The notes beneath the pieces are model-generated. The model saw only the letters and a program-made list of their open reading frames with translations, had not been told where the DNA came from and searched no databases. DNA of 64,000 bases from Polaromonas sp. C04 (GTDB lineage: Bacteria > Pseudomonadota > Gammaproteobacteria > Burkholderiales > Burkholderiaceae_C). Of this stretch, positions 33,906-42,575 are shown piece by piece; positions within the stretch are counted from its first letter, which is position 1, and every line of letters begins with the position of its first letter. The position numbers and the translations under genes are program-made. The stretch lies in NCBI RefSeq assembly GCF_002002705.1, contig NZ_MUNS01000031.1, positions 62,001 to 126,000 on the forward strand, written 5' to 3'.

Positions 33906-35324
33906 TGCCAGCTCGAACACCGCCATGCTCTCCACGTGCGCCGTATGCGGGAACATGTTGACCACCCCCGCCGCCGCACAGCGATACCCGGCCAGGTGCA
34001 CCAGCACGTTGGCGTCGCGCGCCAGCGTGGCCGGGTTGCAGCTGACATAGACGATGCGCGTGGGCGGCATCCATCCGCCGCGCAGTTCGGGCCGCTGCTG
34101 CAAATCGGCCAGCGCCTTGAACAGTGCAAACGCGCCTTCACGCGGCGGGTCCACCAGCCATTTGTCGGCCGCGCCGTCCGCCATGAGCAGCGCCGGCGTC
34201 ATCTCGAACAGGTTGCGCGCTACAAATTCAGTAGCTGATAGCGAAGAACCTTCAAGGGCTGCAGCCCGATTTAGCTCAAAATTTTGACGGGCGCGCGCCA
34301 CCAGGGTTTCGCTGCCCTCGACGCCCAGCACCGCGCCGGCCTGGGTCGCCAGCGGCAGCGAGAAATTGCCCAGTCCGCAAAACCAGTCAATCACGCGCTC
34401 GTGCCTTTGCGCATCCAGCAGGCGCAGTGCACGGCTCACCAGCACGCGGTTGATGGCCGGATTGACCTGCGTGAAGTCAGTCGGCTTGAACGGCATGGTG
34501 ATGCCGAACTCGGGCAAGGTGTAGGCCAGTTGGGCGCCCCCCTCGTGCAGCAAATGTGCCGTTTGCGGGCCGCCGGGCTGCAGCCACCACTGCACGCCCC
34601 GATGGGCGCTCGCAAAGGCTTGCAGCAGGTCGATATCCGCGGCGCCCAGCGGCTCCAGGTGCCGCAGCACCAGCGCAATCACGTCGTCATCGCCACCGCC
34701 CCTATCGCCCATCGCCAGTTCGATTTGCGGGCAGGCCTCGCGCGCCTGCATCGCGCCAATCAGCCCGCGCAGCGGCAGCAGCAGCGCGCTGACCCGTGGC
34801 GGCAGGACGTGGCATTCCAGCATGTCGGCCACGTAACGGCTCTTGCGCTCATGAAACCCCACCAGCACGGCGTCTTTCTTGCGAACATGGCGCACCGAGA
34901 GCCGTGCCCGGTAGCGGTAGCCCCACGCCGGCCCCTCGATCGGGCGCAGGATGTTGTCGGGCTTGACCTTGCCAAGGTGCCACAGATTGTCTTCCAGCAC
35001 GCGCTGCTTCACGGCCACCTGCGCACCGATATGCAGATGCTGCATCTTGCAGCCGCCGCAGGCGCCTTCGTGCAAGCCAAAATGAGGGCAGGCGGGCTTG
35101 ACGCGCTGCGATGATTCGCGGTGGATGGCCGAGACCGTGGCCTGCTCGAAGCTGCTCTTCTTGCGGTTGACGTTGGCCGTCACCAGTTCGAACGGCAGCG
35201 CCCCTTCGATGAACACGACCTTGCCGTCGGGCTTGTGGGCTACGCCCTGGGCCTCCATGTCGAGCGATTCGACCAGCAGCCAGTCGGCGGGGTAGCTTGA
35301 TTTATTGCTTGCGAAATCGGTCAT
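33903..35324 (-). CDS. rlmD: 23S rRNA (uracil-1939-C5)-methyltransferase RlmD
   Basis: A 473-residue SAM-dependent methyltransferase: N-terminal TRAM domain, 4Fe-4S ligands Cys79, Cys89 and Cys92 ([14 protein letters not shown]) with a fourth cysteine in MLECHVL, SAM motif [16 protein letters not shown], and the catalytic [11 protein letters not shown] 48-nt repeat encodes about residues 353-369 ([16 protein letters not shown]), in the loop after the second SAM strand where E. coli RlmD has a shorter, different sequence. Confidence 0.93.
   Translation of the reverse strand: MTDFASNKSSYPADWLLVESLDMEAQGVAHKPDGKVVFIEGALPFELVTANVNRKKSSFEQATVSAIHRESSQRVKPACPHFGLHEGACGGCKMQHLHIGAQVAVKQRVLEDNLWHLGKVKPDNILRPIEGPAWGYRYRARLSVRHVRKKDAVLVGFHERKSRYVADMLECHVLPPRVSALLLPLRGLIGAMQAREACPQIELAMGDRGGGDDDVIALVLRHLEPLGAADIDLLQAFASAHRGVQWWLQPGGPQTAHLLHEGGAQLAYTLPEFGITMPFKPTDFTQVNPAINRVLVSRALRLLDAQRHERVIDWFCGLGNFSLPLATQAGAVLGVEGSETLVARARQNFELNRAAALEGSSLSATEFVARNLFEMTPALLMADGAADKWLVDPPREGAFALFKALADLQQRPELRGGWMPPTRIVYVSCNPATLARDANVLVHLAGYRCAAAGVVNMFPHTAHVESMAVFELA
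34219..34266 (+). repeat. 48-nt two-hairpin element, copy 5 (in rlmD)
   Basis: GCTAC-N7-GTAGC at 34219-34235, 20 bases, GGGCTGCAGCC at 34256-34266, followed by an AT-rich tract. It is inverse to the rlmD coding direction and translated in frame. Confidence 0.8.
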
Positions 35325-35365
35325 GCCCGATTGTCTCAGGCCCGCGCAGCCAGATTCAGTCCACG

Positions 35366-36379
35366 CTACAGAAACGCCTCTTTGCCGATGCCGCTGCGGT
35401 TCAACTGCCGCTTGAGTTTGAGCAGGGCTTCGTTCTGGATCTGGCGCACGCGCTCGCGCGTCAGGCCCAGGCGGTCGCTCAGCACCTCGAGGGTTTCGGG
35501 TTCGCGGTCGTGCAGGCCGAAGCGGCCTTCCAGCACTTCTTTCTCGCGGTGCGTCAGCGCATCGATCCAGCCGCCCACCAGGCGCTCCACCTGATGCGTC
35601 TGGGCCGTATCGGTCGGGTCCACGGCAAGATCGTCGGGCATGGTGTCGCCCAGCGAGTGGTCGTCTTCGGACTTGTCCATGGCGGCGTCCAGCGAGCGCG
35701 GCGATTCCGCCAGCGACAGCAAATCGGCCACCTCGCGCACGTCGCGCCCCAGCAGGGCGGCCACGTCCTCCACACGCACGCCGTCGGGCCGCGTGGCGAC
35801 AAAAATCTCGTCGTTTTCAAGCGTGCGGCGCGCGCGCAGCACCTGCTGCAGCTCGCGAATCACATGCACCGGCAGCCGGATCACCCGCCCCTGGTTCATC
35901 ACGGCGCGCTCGACCGACTGGCGAATCCACCAGGTCGCGTAGGTGGAAAACCGGAAGCCCCGATCGGGCTCGAACTTGTCGATGGCATGCATCAGGCCCA
36001 GGTTGCCTTCCTCGATCAGGTCCGACAGCGGCACACCGCGCCCCAGATAGCGCTTGGCGATGCTGACCACGAGGCGCAGGTTGTGCTCGATCATCGACTG
36101 GCGCGCCACGAAGTCGCCGGCGCGCGCGCGCGTCGCGATGGCAAACTCTTCTTCGGGGCTGAACAGTTCGGTGCGCCGCACGTCACGCAGGTACAGGGTG
36201 AGCGCGTCGCTGGACTCGCCGGGAAATTCGGCAGGAACATCCCGTGCCAGCTCGTTTGCTCCTGAATCAATAGCAGAGTCTGCCCGTTCGTCATGGGCTG
36301 GCGGCATTTTGCTCGCGAGCGTGCCGCCGTCAAGCGCATTCGGGCCATCGGTGTTGATGAGTCCGCTGCGCTTTTTCAT
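35366..36379 (-). CDS. rpoS: RNA polymerase sigma factor RpoS
   Basis: A 337-residue general stress/stationary phase sigma factor: region 1.2 [20 protein letters not shown], region 2 [60 protein letters not shown], and region 4 [20 protein letters not shown]. It follows nlpD in the conserved surE-pcm-nlpD-rpoS order. A 48-nt repeat encodes residues about 25-41 in the variable N-terminal segment. Confidence 0.95.
   Translation of the reverse strand: MKKRSGLINTDGPNALDGGTLASKMPPAHDERADSAIDSGANELARDVPAEFPGESSDALTLYLRDVRRTELFSPEEEFAIATRARAGDFVARQSMIEHNLRLVVSIAKRYLGRGVPLSDLIEEGNLGLMHAIDKFEPDRGFRFSTYATWWIRQSVERAVMNQGRVIRLPVHVIRELQQVLRARRTLENDEIFVATRPDGVRVEDVAALLGRDVREVADLLSLAESPRSLDAAMDKSEDDHSLGDTMPDDLAVDPTDTAQTHQVERLVGGWIDALTHREKEVLEGRFGLHDREPETLEVLSDRLGLTRERVRQIQNEALLKLKRQLNRSGIGKEAFL
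36258..36305 (+). repeat. 48-nt two-hairpin element, copy 6 (in rpoS)
   Basis: GCTCC-N7-ATAGC at 36258-36274, 20 bases, GGGCTGGCGGC at 36295-36305, then ATTTT. It is inverse to rpoS and translated in frame as part of [16 protein letters not shown]. Confidence 0.75.
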
Positions 36380-36384
36380 GGAAG

Positions 36385-37275
36385 CTACCTTGGTGGAAGA
36401 TACTTGGTCGGATCGACTGGCTTGCCCTGGCGTCTGATTTCGAAATGCAGCTTCACGCGGTCTGCATCACTGCTCCCCATCTCGGCAATTTTCTGGCCCT
36501 TGCGCACGGTCTGGTCTTCCTTGACCAGCAGCGTCTGGTTGTGCGCGTACGCGGTCAGATACGTGTTGTTGTGCTTGAGGATAACCAGATTGCCGTAGCC
36601 GCGCAATCCCGCACCCGCGTACACCACGCGCCCGTCGGCGGCGGCCAATACCGGCTCTCCGGCCTTGCCGCCAATATCCACGCCCTTGTTTTTGGCATCG
36701 TCAAAACCTGCCAGCAAGGGCCCGCCGTGGGTCGGCCAGATCCAGGCGATATCGTCATCGCTGCCCGGTGCCGGTGCGGGAGTCGGCGCCGGCGGGGGAA
36801 CAGGGGTCGGCGCGATGGAGGCAACGACCGGCGGCAGCGATTTGGCCGCGCTGGCGGCCGCTGCGGGTGCCGCGGCTGTCACGGGCGTTACGGAAGACGA
36901 GGACACGGGCTTGGCCACGGCAACCGACTCACCCACGGGCGGCACGACGCGCAGCACCTGCCCGACTTCGATCACATTGGGATTTTCGAGGTTGTTCCAG
37001 CGCGCCAGATCACGCCAGGCCTGCCCGGTGTCCAGGCCAATGCGCATGATGGTGTCGCCGGGGCGCACCGTGTAGTAGCCGGGTTTGCCGGCATTCTCGA
37101 CGCCCGGCAGCGGTTTGACGGCGCCGCTGGCGTCGGTGGCGGAGGCCCCGACGGTGCCCGCGCTGCGATCCGAGACAGGCGCCCAATTGGGACTTTTCGA
37201 GGCGCATCCGACCAGGCTCAGCCCGATCGCCAGCACCACAGCAAACATCCACCCCTGTCGTCGAATCCCCAACAT
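36385..37275 (-). CDS. nlpD: Peptidoglycan-binding lipoprotein NlpD (LysM + M23)
   Basis: A 296-residue outer-membrane lipoprotein. Lipobox LSLVGCASK, LysM domain (YTVRPGDTIMRIGLDTGQAW), a Pro/Ala/Val-rich linker (about 120-180), and a C-terminal LytM/M23 domain (IWPTHGGPLLAGFDDAKNKG, LVILKHNNTYLTAYAHNQTL). The LytM domain lacks the HxxxD zinc ligand set of active enzymes, consistent with an amidase activator. ATG 37275 has an AAGGGA site; a TTG at 37290 overlaps pcm. Confidence 0.9.
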   Translation of the reverse strand: MLGIRRQGWMFAVVLAIGLSLVGCASKSPNWAPVSDRSAGTVGASATDASGAVKPLPGVENAGKPGYYTVRPGDTIMRIGLDTGQAWRDLARWNNLENPNVIEVGQVLRVVPPVGESVAVAKPVSSSSVTPVTAAAPAAAASAAKSLPPVVASIAPTPVPPPAPTPAPAPGSDDDIAWIWPTHGGPLLAGFDDAKNKGVDIGGKAGEPVLAAADGRVVYAGAGLRGYGNLVILKHNNTYLTAYAHNQTLLVKEDQTVRKGQKIAEMGSSDADRVKLHFEIRRQGKPVDPTKYLPPR

Positions 37276-37286
37276 ATGCAATCCCT

Positions 37287-38090
37287 TCAAGCGATACCCG
37301 ATTTTAAGGGGACAAAATGGACCGCCTCAAGAACACTGTGCTTCAAACCGCGCTCCAGCTTGTCCACCACGACCAGCGCCTGCTGCCCCGCGGCCGTCTC
37401 CATGGGCGCCACGATACGCCCGCCGACCGCAAGCTGGTCGATCCAGGCCTGCGGGATCGCATGGCCACCCGCCGCGGCAATGATGCCGGCATACGGCGCG
37501 CCTTTGGCGTATCCCTGCATGCCATCGCCAAACAGCAGATGCACGTTGGCCAGCCGAAAGGGCCGCAGGTTCGCGCGCGCCTTGTCGTGCAGGCCGCGCA
37601 GCCGCTCGATGCTGTAGACCTCACGCGCGAGCCGGCCCAGCACAGCCGCCTGGTAGCCGCAGCCGGTGCCCACCTCCAGCACGCGGCCCATTTTGATGGC
37701 CCCTTCATCCTGCCCCTGCAGCAGCAGCTCGATCATGCGCGCGACCACATTGGGTTTGGAAATCGTCTGGCCCAGGCCGATAGGCAGGCTGGTGTCCTCA
37801 TAGGCCTGGTTCACCAGCGCGCTGTCGACGAACCGGTGGCGCTCGACGGCGCCCATCGCCGCCAGCAGATCAGGATGAGTGATGCCCTGATGCGCCAGTT
37901 TTTTCACCATCCGCCCGCGCACCATCTGTGAATCCAGACCATGCCCCTGGGCCGCCGGTGTCAACCCGGGTTTGGCATCATTTTGGCTTCTAGCCCTTGT
38001 ATGGACAGCACTGTCAGCTATATTTTTCGGAGCAACTGCAGCGCGGGACGACAAATCCATGCGGGCCGGAAAGCTCGGACGCTGCGCCAT
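37287..38090 (-). CDS. pcm: Protein-L-isoaspartate O-methyltransferase
   Basis: A 267-residue repair methyltransferase for isoaspartyl residues. The core starts near residue 56: MVRGRMVKKLAHQGI, TSLPIGLGQTISKPNVVARM, LEVGTGCGYQAAVLGRLARE (SAM motif) and VHFVPLKSG at the end. ATG 38090 overlaps the surE stop (TGATG). The N-terminal extension contains a 48-nt repeat (residues about 20-35); a start at 37925 (MVRGRM) would place that repeat upstream instead. Confidence 0.92.
   Translation of the reverse strand: MAQRPSFPARMDLSSRAAVAPKNIADSAVHTRARSQNDAKPGLTPAAQGHGLDSQMVRGRMVKKLAHQGITHPDLLAAMGAVERHRFVDSALVNQAYEDTSLPIGLGQTISKPNVVARMIELLLQGQDEGAIKMGRVLEVGTGCGYQAAVLGRLAREVYSIERLRGLHDKARANLRPFRLANVHLLFGDGMQGYAKGAPYAGIIAAAGGHAIPQAWIDQLAVGGRIVAPMETAAGQQALVVVDKLERGLKHSVLEAVHFVPLKSGIA
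37986..38033 (-). repeat. 48-nt two-hairpin element, copy 7 (in pcm)
   Basis: Minus strand: GCTCC-N7-ATAGC (38033-38017), 20 bases, GGGCTAGAAGC (37996-37986), then CAAAAT. It is in the same direction as pcm and read as APKNIADSAVHTRARS. Confidence 0.8.
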
Positions 38091-38878
38091 CAGGGGGCCC
38101 CATCGCGGCTATCGGCCAGCCGCACGGCCGTCTGCGCCCAGTAGCGCAAGTGATCGTGATCGGTCAGGTCCACCTTCAGCGGCGTCACCGTGACGTGCCC
38201 CTGCAGCGCCGCGTGAAAGTCCGTGCCCTCGGCATCGTCCTTGGCCGGCCCGGCGCCGCCGATCCAGTACATGGTTTCACCCCGCGGACTGGCCTGCGTG
38301 ATCACCCGTTCGGCCGAATGCCGACGCCCAAGGCGGCATATCTTCAATGGCTTGAGTTGCTCCAATGGCAGGTTGGGGATGTTGATGTTGAGCAGCCAGG
38401 GCTCGGCACCTGGTGCCAGGCCCAGCAGGCTGCCGCGAATCATTTGCAGCACCAGCTCGCGCGCTTTTTGCGCTGCGGCGTCCAGCTCGCGCCAGCCCTT
38501 TTCGACCTGCGAGAAGGCCATCGCCGGAATGCCGAACAGATAGCCTTCCATGGCCGCGCCCACGGTGCCGGAATAGATCGTGTCGTCGCCCATGTTGGCA
38601 CCATTGTTGATGCCCGAGATCACCAGGTCCGGCCGATAGCCGAGAAGGCCGGTCAGCGCGATGTGCACGCAGTCGGCAGGTGTGCCGTTGACGTAGCGAA
38701 AACCATTCGCCGCGGGCGTCACGTACAGCGGGGCGTGCAGCGTGAGTGCGTTCGACTTGGCGCTGTTGTTCTGCTCGGGCGCCACCACTTCGACGTCGGC
38801 CACGTCCTTCAGGGCCTCGTACAGCGCCACGATACCGGGCGCATGGTAGCCATCGTCGTTGGAGATCAGGATTTTCAT
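38090..38878 (-). CDS. surE: 5'/3'-nucleotidase SurE
   Basis: A 262-residue survival protein, a metal-dependent nucleoside monophosphatase. [20 protein letters not shown] holds the metal-binding Asp pair; [40 protein letters not shown] and [20 protein letters not shown] follow. ATG 38878 begins the conserved sequence; earlier in-frame ATGs are in the promoter region. It leads the pcm-nlpD-rpoS run. Confidence 0.95.
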   Translation of the reverse strand: MKILISNDDGYHAPGIVALYEALKDVADVEVVAPEQNNSAKSNALTLHAPLYVTPAANGFRYVNGTPADCVHIALTGLLGYRPDLVISGINNGANMGDDTIYSGTVGAAMEGYLFGIPAMAFSQVEKGWRELDAAAQKARELVLQMIRGSLLGLAPGAEPWLLNINIPNLPLEQLKPLKICRLGRRHSAERVITQASPRGETMYWIGGAGPAKDDAEGTDFHAALQGHVTVTPLKVDLTDHDHLRYWAQTAVRLADSRDGAP

Positions 38879-39010
38879 AACTGCTTTAGAGTGCAACCGA
38901 TTGTAGGTTGCACGCCTGCCTTCTATAGTGCCGCTGCACAGGTCTCTCGTGAGACATTCGGGGCATGGTCCAGGCTCTATCATCTGGGCAGTTTCATTGG
39001 AGAATTTTTC

Positions 39011-39985
39011 ATGCATGCATGGCTTTGCGAAAACCCCATCGGCGTCGACGCGCTGACCTGGAAAGAACTGCCCACCCCGACCCCGAAAGCGGGCGAGGTG
39101 CTGATCGAGATCAAGGCCGCGAGCCTGAATTTCCCGGACCTGCTAATCGTGCAGAACAAGTACCAGATCAAGCCACCCCTGCCCTTCGTGCCCGGCTCAG
39201 AATATGCCGGCGTGGTGCAGGCCGTGGGCGACGGCGTGACGCATCTCAAGGTGGGCCAGAGCGTGGCCTGCCTGTCGGGAACCGGAGGCTTCGGCACCCA
39301 CACCATCGCACCCGCCGCGCAGTGCATGCCGCTGCGGGAGGGTTTTCCGCACGTGGATGCGGCCGCCTTCATCATGATTTACGCCACCTCGCACCATGCG
39401 CTGGTGGACCGGGCGCAGCTCAAGGCCGGCGAGACCGTGCTGGTGCTCGGCGCGGCCGGCGGTGTCGGCACCTCGGCCATCCAGATTGCCAAAGTCATGG
39501 GTGCGAAAGTCATCGCGGCCGCGTCCACCGACGAGAAGTGCGCGCTGTGCAAATCCATCGGCGCCGACGCCACTATCAACTACAGCACGGAGAACCTGCG
39601 CGAGGCCATCAAGACGCTGACCGGCGGCAAGGGTCCGGATGTGATTTACGACCCGGTGGGCGGCGACTTTGCGGAGCCCGCGTTCCGCTCGATCGCCTGG
39701 CGCGGCCGCTACCTGGTGGTGGGTTTTGCGTCGGGGCCGATTCCTTCCCTGCCACTGAACCTCACGCTGCTCAAGGGCGCGTCGATCGTCGGCGTGTTCT
39801 GGGGCGGCTTCGCCAAGCAGGAACCCAAGGCCAGCGCGGCCGCCATGGCGGAGCTGGCCCAATGGTATGCGCAGGGCAAGATCAAGCCTGTGATCGACCG
39901 CACCATGCCCATGGCCGAGCTCAAGGCCGCTTATGCGCACATGGGCTCGCGCGGCGTGAAAGGCAAGCTGGTGATGGTGAACTGA
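39011..39985 (+). CDS. NADPH:quinone oxidoreductase (zinc-free MDR family)
   Basis: A 324-residue medium-chain dehydrogenase/reductase of the QOR type: [38 protein letters not shown], the NADPH loop [20 protein letters not shown] and [20 protein letters not shown]. No structural zinc cysteines are seen. ATG 39011 starts the family homology; the same frame is open for about 1 kb upstream because it lies antisense to surE. A perfect terminator follows. Confidence 0.9.
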   Translation: MHAWLCENPIGVDALTWKELPTPTPKAGEVLIEIKAASLNFPDLLIVQNKYQIKPPLPFVPGSEYAGVVQAVGDGVTHLKVGQSVACLSGTGGFGTHTIAPAAQCMPLREGFPHVDAAAFIMIYATSHHALVDRAQLKAGETVLVLGAAGGVGTSAIQIAKVMGAKVIAAASTDEKCALCKSIGADATINYSTENLREAIKTLTGGKGPDVIYDPVGGDFAEPAFRSIAWRGRYLVVGFASGPIPSLPLNLTLLKGASIVGVFWGGFAKQEPKASAAAMAELAQWYAQGKIKPVIDRTMPMAELKAAYAHMGSRGVKGKLVMVN

Positions 39986-40016
39986 CCTGCGCGCCGAAGA
40001 CGGCGTTAGCAACATG

Positions 40017-40056
40017 AAGGAAACCGGCTATCGTTTCGATAGCCGGTTTCCTTTTA
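40017..40056 (+). terminator. Perfect 17-bp terminator hairpin, left copy
   Basis: AAGGAAACCGGCTATCG (40017-40033), TTT loop, exact complement at 40037-40053, then TTTTATTTACCTGG. A sister hairpin with the same inner 17 bases and the same downstream 14 bases lies at 42712-42751; the two bracket the accessory island. Confidence 0.9.
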
Positions 40057-40130
40057 TTTACCTGGACATCAAGCTCGATTCCATGGGTGCGCCCGGATGC
40101 CTACGCATGGTGACCGGGTAACCTTTTTTC

Positions 40131-40147
40131 ATACTGTATCGTATAAT
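40131..40147 (+). promoter_or_regulatory. Toxin-antitoxin promoter/operator candidate
   Basis: TATAAT at 40142-40147 is a perfect -10 box 11 bases before the toxin start codon. It is overlapped by the imperfect palindrome ATAC-TGTATC-GTAT (40131-40144), a likely target for autorepression by the antitoxin. The -35 region is weak. Confidence 0.5.
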
Positions 40148-40158
40148 TCACAAAAATC

Positions 40159-40485
40159 GTGTTTGAAGTCCTGACATACAAAGACAGCGAAGGCCGTAAA
40201 CCCTATGCCGACTGGCTCGAAAGACTGTTGGACAAACACGCCAAAGCCCGCGTACTGGTGAGGGTGAGCCGCATGGCGGCTGGCAACTTCGGTGACTGCA
40301 AGCCCGTTGCCGATGGTGTTTGGGAACTGCGTATCGACTGGGGGCCGGGCTACCGCTTGTACTACGCCCAAGCAGGCAAGCGTCTGGTCTTGCTGCTGAC
40401 AGGTGGAGACAAGCGAAAGCAGCAGGCTGATATTGCAGCCGCTGTCAGTTACTGGAATGATTGGAAACGGAGCAACGCAAAATGA
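40159..40485 (+). CDS. RelE/HigB-family toxin (HI1420 type)
   Basis: A 108-residue toxin: FEVLTYKDSEGRKPYADWLE, RVSRMAAGNFGDCKPVADGV, WELRIDWGPGYRLYYAQAGK and LLLTGGDKRKQQADIAAAV are the Gp49-like addiction-module signature. Such toxins cleave mRNA at the ribosome. GTG start at 40159; the stop overlaps the antitoxin ATG. Toxin-first order is typical of the HigBA-type HI1420/HI1419 group. Confidence 0.88.
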   Translation: MFEVLTYKDSEGRKPYADWLERLLDKHAKARVLVRVSRMAAGNFGDCKPVADGVWELRIDWGPGYRLYYAQAGKRLVLLLTGGDKRKQQADIAAAVSYWNDWKRSNAK

Positions 40486-40805
40486 AAGCCGCACAACCGC
40501 ACGACCAAACCGTGGTGGAGATTCTCAAAGCCGACCCGGAGATGGCAGACATCTACCTGGCGACCGCACTTGAAGAAGCTAACCTACCTGGTGGGCAGTT
40601 CGCCCTGCTGGCCGCGCTGCGCCACATTGCCGAGGCACAGGGTATGGCAGCCGTCGCAGAGAAAGCAGGCATGCCGCGTGAAAGCCTGTACCGTGCTTTA
40701 TCGCCACGGGGTAACCCCACCATCAAAACTTTACTGGCCGTGCTGGGTGCTGCTGGCCTGCAGTTGGCTGTGACGCGCCAGCCCGACGACCACGCGCACG
40801 CCTGA
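40482..40805 (+). CDS. HigA-type antitoxin (HI1419 family)
   Basis: A 107-residue helix-turn-helix antitoxin: MADIYLATALEEANLPGGQF, LLAALRHIAEAQGMAAVAEK, AGMPRESLYRALSPRGNPTI (recognition helix) and LLAVLGAAGLQLAVTRQ. ATG 40482 overlaps the toxin stop (ATGA). It should neutralise the toxin and repress the promoter. Confidence 0.88.
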   Translation: MKAAQPHDQTVVEILKADPEMADIYLATALEEANLPGGQFALLAALRHIAEAQGMAAVAEKAGMPRESLYRALSPRGNPTIKTLLAVLGAAGLQLAVTRQPDDHAHA

Positions 40806-40808
40806 GCC

Positions 40809-41021
40809 ATGAATACACCGCGCGACAAAAGTTACGAGGAAACGTTTCTACCGCTGCTGACGGCCCCGGCGGAGGCCGCTGCCTATATCGAGGCCGTCAT
40901 CGAGCTCGACGACCCGGCCGCGCTGCTGGTGGCACTGCGTCAAGTCGCCAAGGCCCACGGCATGGCCGAGGTCGCCCGACTTGCTAACGTCGACCTGAGC
41001 TATGGGAATCAAAAGTCCTAA
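40809..41021 (+). pseudogene. Truncated second HigA-like antitoxin
   Basis: A 70-residue frame starting 4 bases after the first antitoxin. Its sequence AAAYIEAVIELDDPAALLVA and LRQVAKAHGMAEVARLAN parallels the first half of HI1419-type antitoxins, but it breaks off exactly where the recognition helix (RESLYRAL) should follow and ends NVDLSYGNQKS. It is probably the remnant of a second module cut by a deletion near 41000; a short functional protein is less likely. Confidence 0.65.
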
Positions 41022-41174
41022 CAGGCTGCGTCGGTAGTGCTGTCGTTCCTACCCGCTATGCTTCGAGCCTGTTCGCGCGTAGCTCGACCGTTCCATCAAA
41101 TGCCGACGGGCTGCGTTACAGTGAAGCACGCCCAAACATAACAAGATTGGGCATCAACGCAGGGAGGAGGTTCA

Positions 41175-42038
41175 ATGGTGCGCAGACGCAAGAGCAGTCC
41201 CGCAGAGGACCTGGTCGATTTGATCGCCATGCTGCCCTGGTGGGTGGGGTGCGTACTGGCCGTCGTGTTGTACTTGCTGCTGCATCGGATCGCGACGCAA
41301 CAAGTCATCACGAATGTGGCCCCCGGGCAGATCGCGCCCGCGATGATTCAGAGCATCTGGCGGACGCTGGCGAGCTTCGGACAGTATCTCGTGCCCCTAC
41401 TGTGCCTCGTCGGTGTCGCCGTTTCCGCCTATCGTCGATGGCGCCGCCAGAACCTGGTTGCAGGTCTCGTGGGGAGCAAGGCCGCCGATGCCCTGGACGG
41501 CATGAGTTGGCAAGAGTTTGAGCGGCTGGTCGGCGAGGCGTTCCGGCTGCAGGGTTACCAGGTCACCGAGACTGGCGGCGGTGGTGCCGACGGTGGCATC
41601 GATCTGGTGCTGCGCAAAGGCGGCGAGAAGTACCTTGTGCAATGCAAACAATGGAAAGCCTTCAGCGTGGGCATGGCTGTCGTGCGCGAGCTCTATGGGG
41701 TCATGGCGGCCAAGGGGGCGACAGGCGGCTTTGTGGTCACGTCGGGCCGTTTCACCGATGAGGCCAAAGCGTTCGCCAGCGGGCGCAACGTGAAACTCAT
41801 CGACGGGCCGCTCCTGCATAGCCTGATCAAACAGGTGACCGCAGATCACGGTGTCGGGGCCAAGGCGGCTGGAACCCAAGAGGTGCCCTTCCCCGCCAAA
41901 GCTGTCACGCCGCCGTCATGCCCCGTATGCACGAAGCCGATGGTGCAGCGGACTGCCAAGCGCGGCAACCAAACAGGCAATACGTTCTGGGGTTGCAGCG
42001 GCTATCCTGCCTGCCGAGGAACCAGGCAGATCGGTTAA
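41175..42038 (+). CDS. Membrane-anchored Mrr-like restriction endonuclease with zinc ribbon
   Basis: A 287-residue protein. Two N-terminal membrane helices (LPWWVGCVLAVVLYLLLHRI; QYLVPLLCLVGVAVSAYRRW) precede an Mrr-type PD-(D/E)xK nuclease domain (about 108-215) with MSWQEFERLVGEAFRLQGYQ, GADGGIDLVLRKGG and the catalytic QCKQWK. A C-terminal topoisomerase-type zinc ribbon follows (CPVC...GCSGYPAC). Such proteins are presumed to cut modified or foreign DNA. A ggagg stretch precedes the ATG. It is an accessory gene next to a toxin-antitoxin system. Confidence 0.85.
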   Translation: MVRRRKSSPAEDLVDLIAMLPWWVGCVLAVVLYLLLHRIATQQVITNVAPGQIAPAMIQSIWRTLASFGQYLVPLLCLVGVAVSAYRRWRRQNLVAGLVGSKAADALDGMSWQEFERLVGEAFRLQGYQVTETGGGGADGGIDLVLRKGGEKYLVQCKQWKAFSVGMAVVRELYGVMAAKGATGGFVVTSGRFTDEAKAFASGRNVKLIDGPLLHSLIKQVTADHGVGAKAAGTQEVPFPAKAVTPPSCPVCTKPMVQRTAKRGNQTGNTFWGCSGYPACRGTRQIG

Positions 42039-42122
42039 CGGATGTTGGGGTCTCTGGCGTACCTGCCGGACGAATCATCGCGCATCCAAAACGTTAAGAC
42101 GAACAAGAAAGAGGGAAATAAC

Positions 42123-42575
42123 ATGAATAAACACTTGCTACTGGCGGGGATCGCCGTTGTGTGCCTGGGGACCGCATACGCTGGAGGCTCGTCCACGTAC
42201 AAGTGCCAATATGGGACACGCACCGAGTATTCGGACGAGCCATGCATGGGGGCCAAGGTGGTGGACACCACACCAACCCAAGGAATGGACAAATCCACGG
42301 GCGTCAGCCGAAAGGGGAAAGACGTTCAACGCGTTGAACAACGAGAGGCCCTCGCCACTGCGATTAGGCCGCTCACGGGCATGAATGCGGAAGAGCTCGA
42401 AAAAGCTGGCCGCCGCCAACAACTACCGGTAGCCCACCAACGTCAGTGCGCAGCGCTGGACGGTGCAATTCCGGCTCAAGAAATGGCGGCACGCAATGCC
42501 GCAGACACTGATAAGGCAAAAGCCGATGTAAAACTGTATAGGTCGAGGAAGCAATTCAAAACCCTGAAATGCTAA
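42123..42575 (+). CDS. Secreted DUF4124-like protein
   Basis: A 150-residue protein with signal peptide MNKHLLLAGIAVVCLGTAYA and then TYKCQYGTRTEYSDEPCMGA, a pattern like DUF4124 domains in Burkholderiales. The remainder is charged and helical. Cysteines near both ends may form disulfides. Exported, function unknown. ATG 42123 is chosen for the signal peptide. Base composition is lower in GC than the core genes, fitting recent acquisition. Confidence 0.6.
   Translation: MNKHLLLAGIAVVCLGTAYAGGSSTYKCQYGTRTEYSDEPCMGAKVVDTTPTQGMDKSTGVSRKGKDVQRVEQREALATAIRPLTGMNAEELEKAGRRQQLPVAHQRQCAALDGAIPAQEMAARNAADTDKAKADVKLYRSRKQFKTLKC

Noticed and set aside
37997-39010. A 1-kb open extension upstream of the quinone oxidoreductase
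   Set aside because: It lies antisense to surE and has no family similarity; the homology begins at ATG 39011.
41022-41174. A possible integron attC-like site or IS end around GCCCAAACATAACAAGATTGGGC
   Set aside because: Only a 6-bp inverted repeat is present; the conserved core sites of attC and any integrase are missing.
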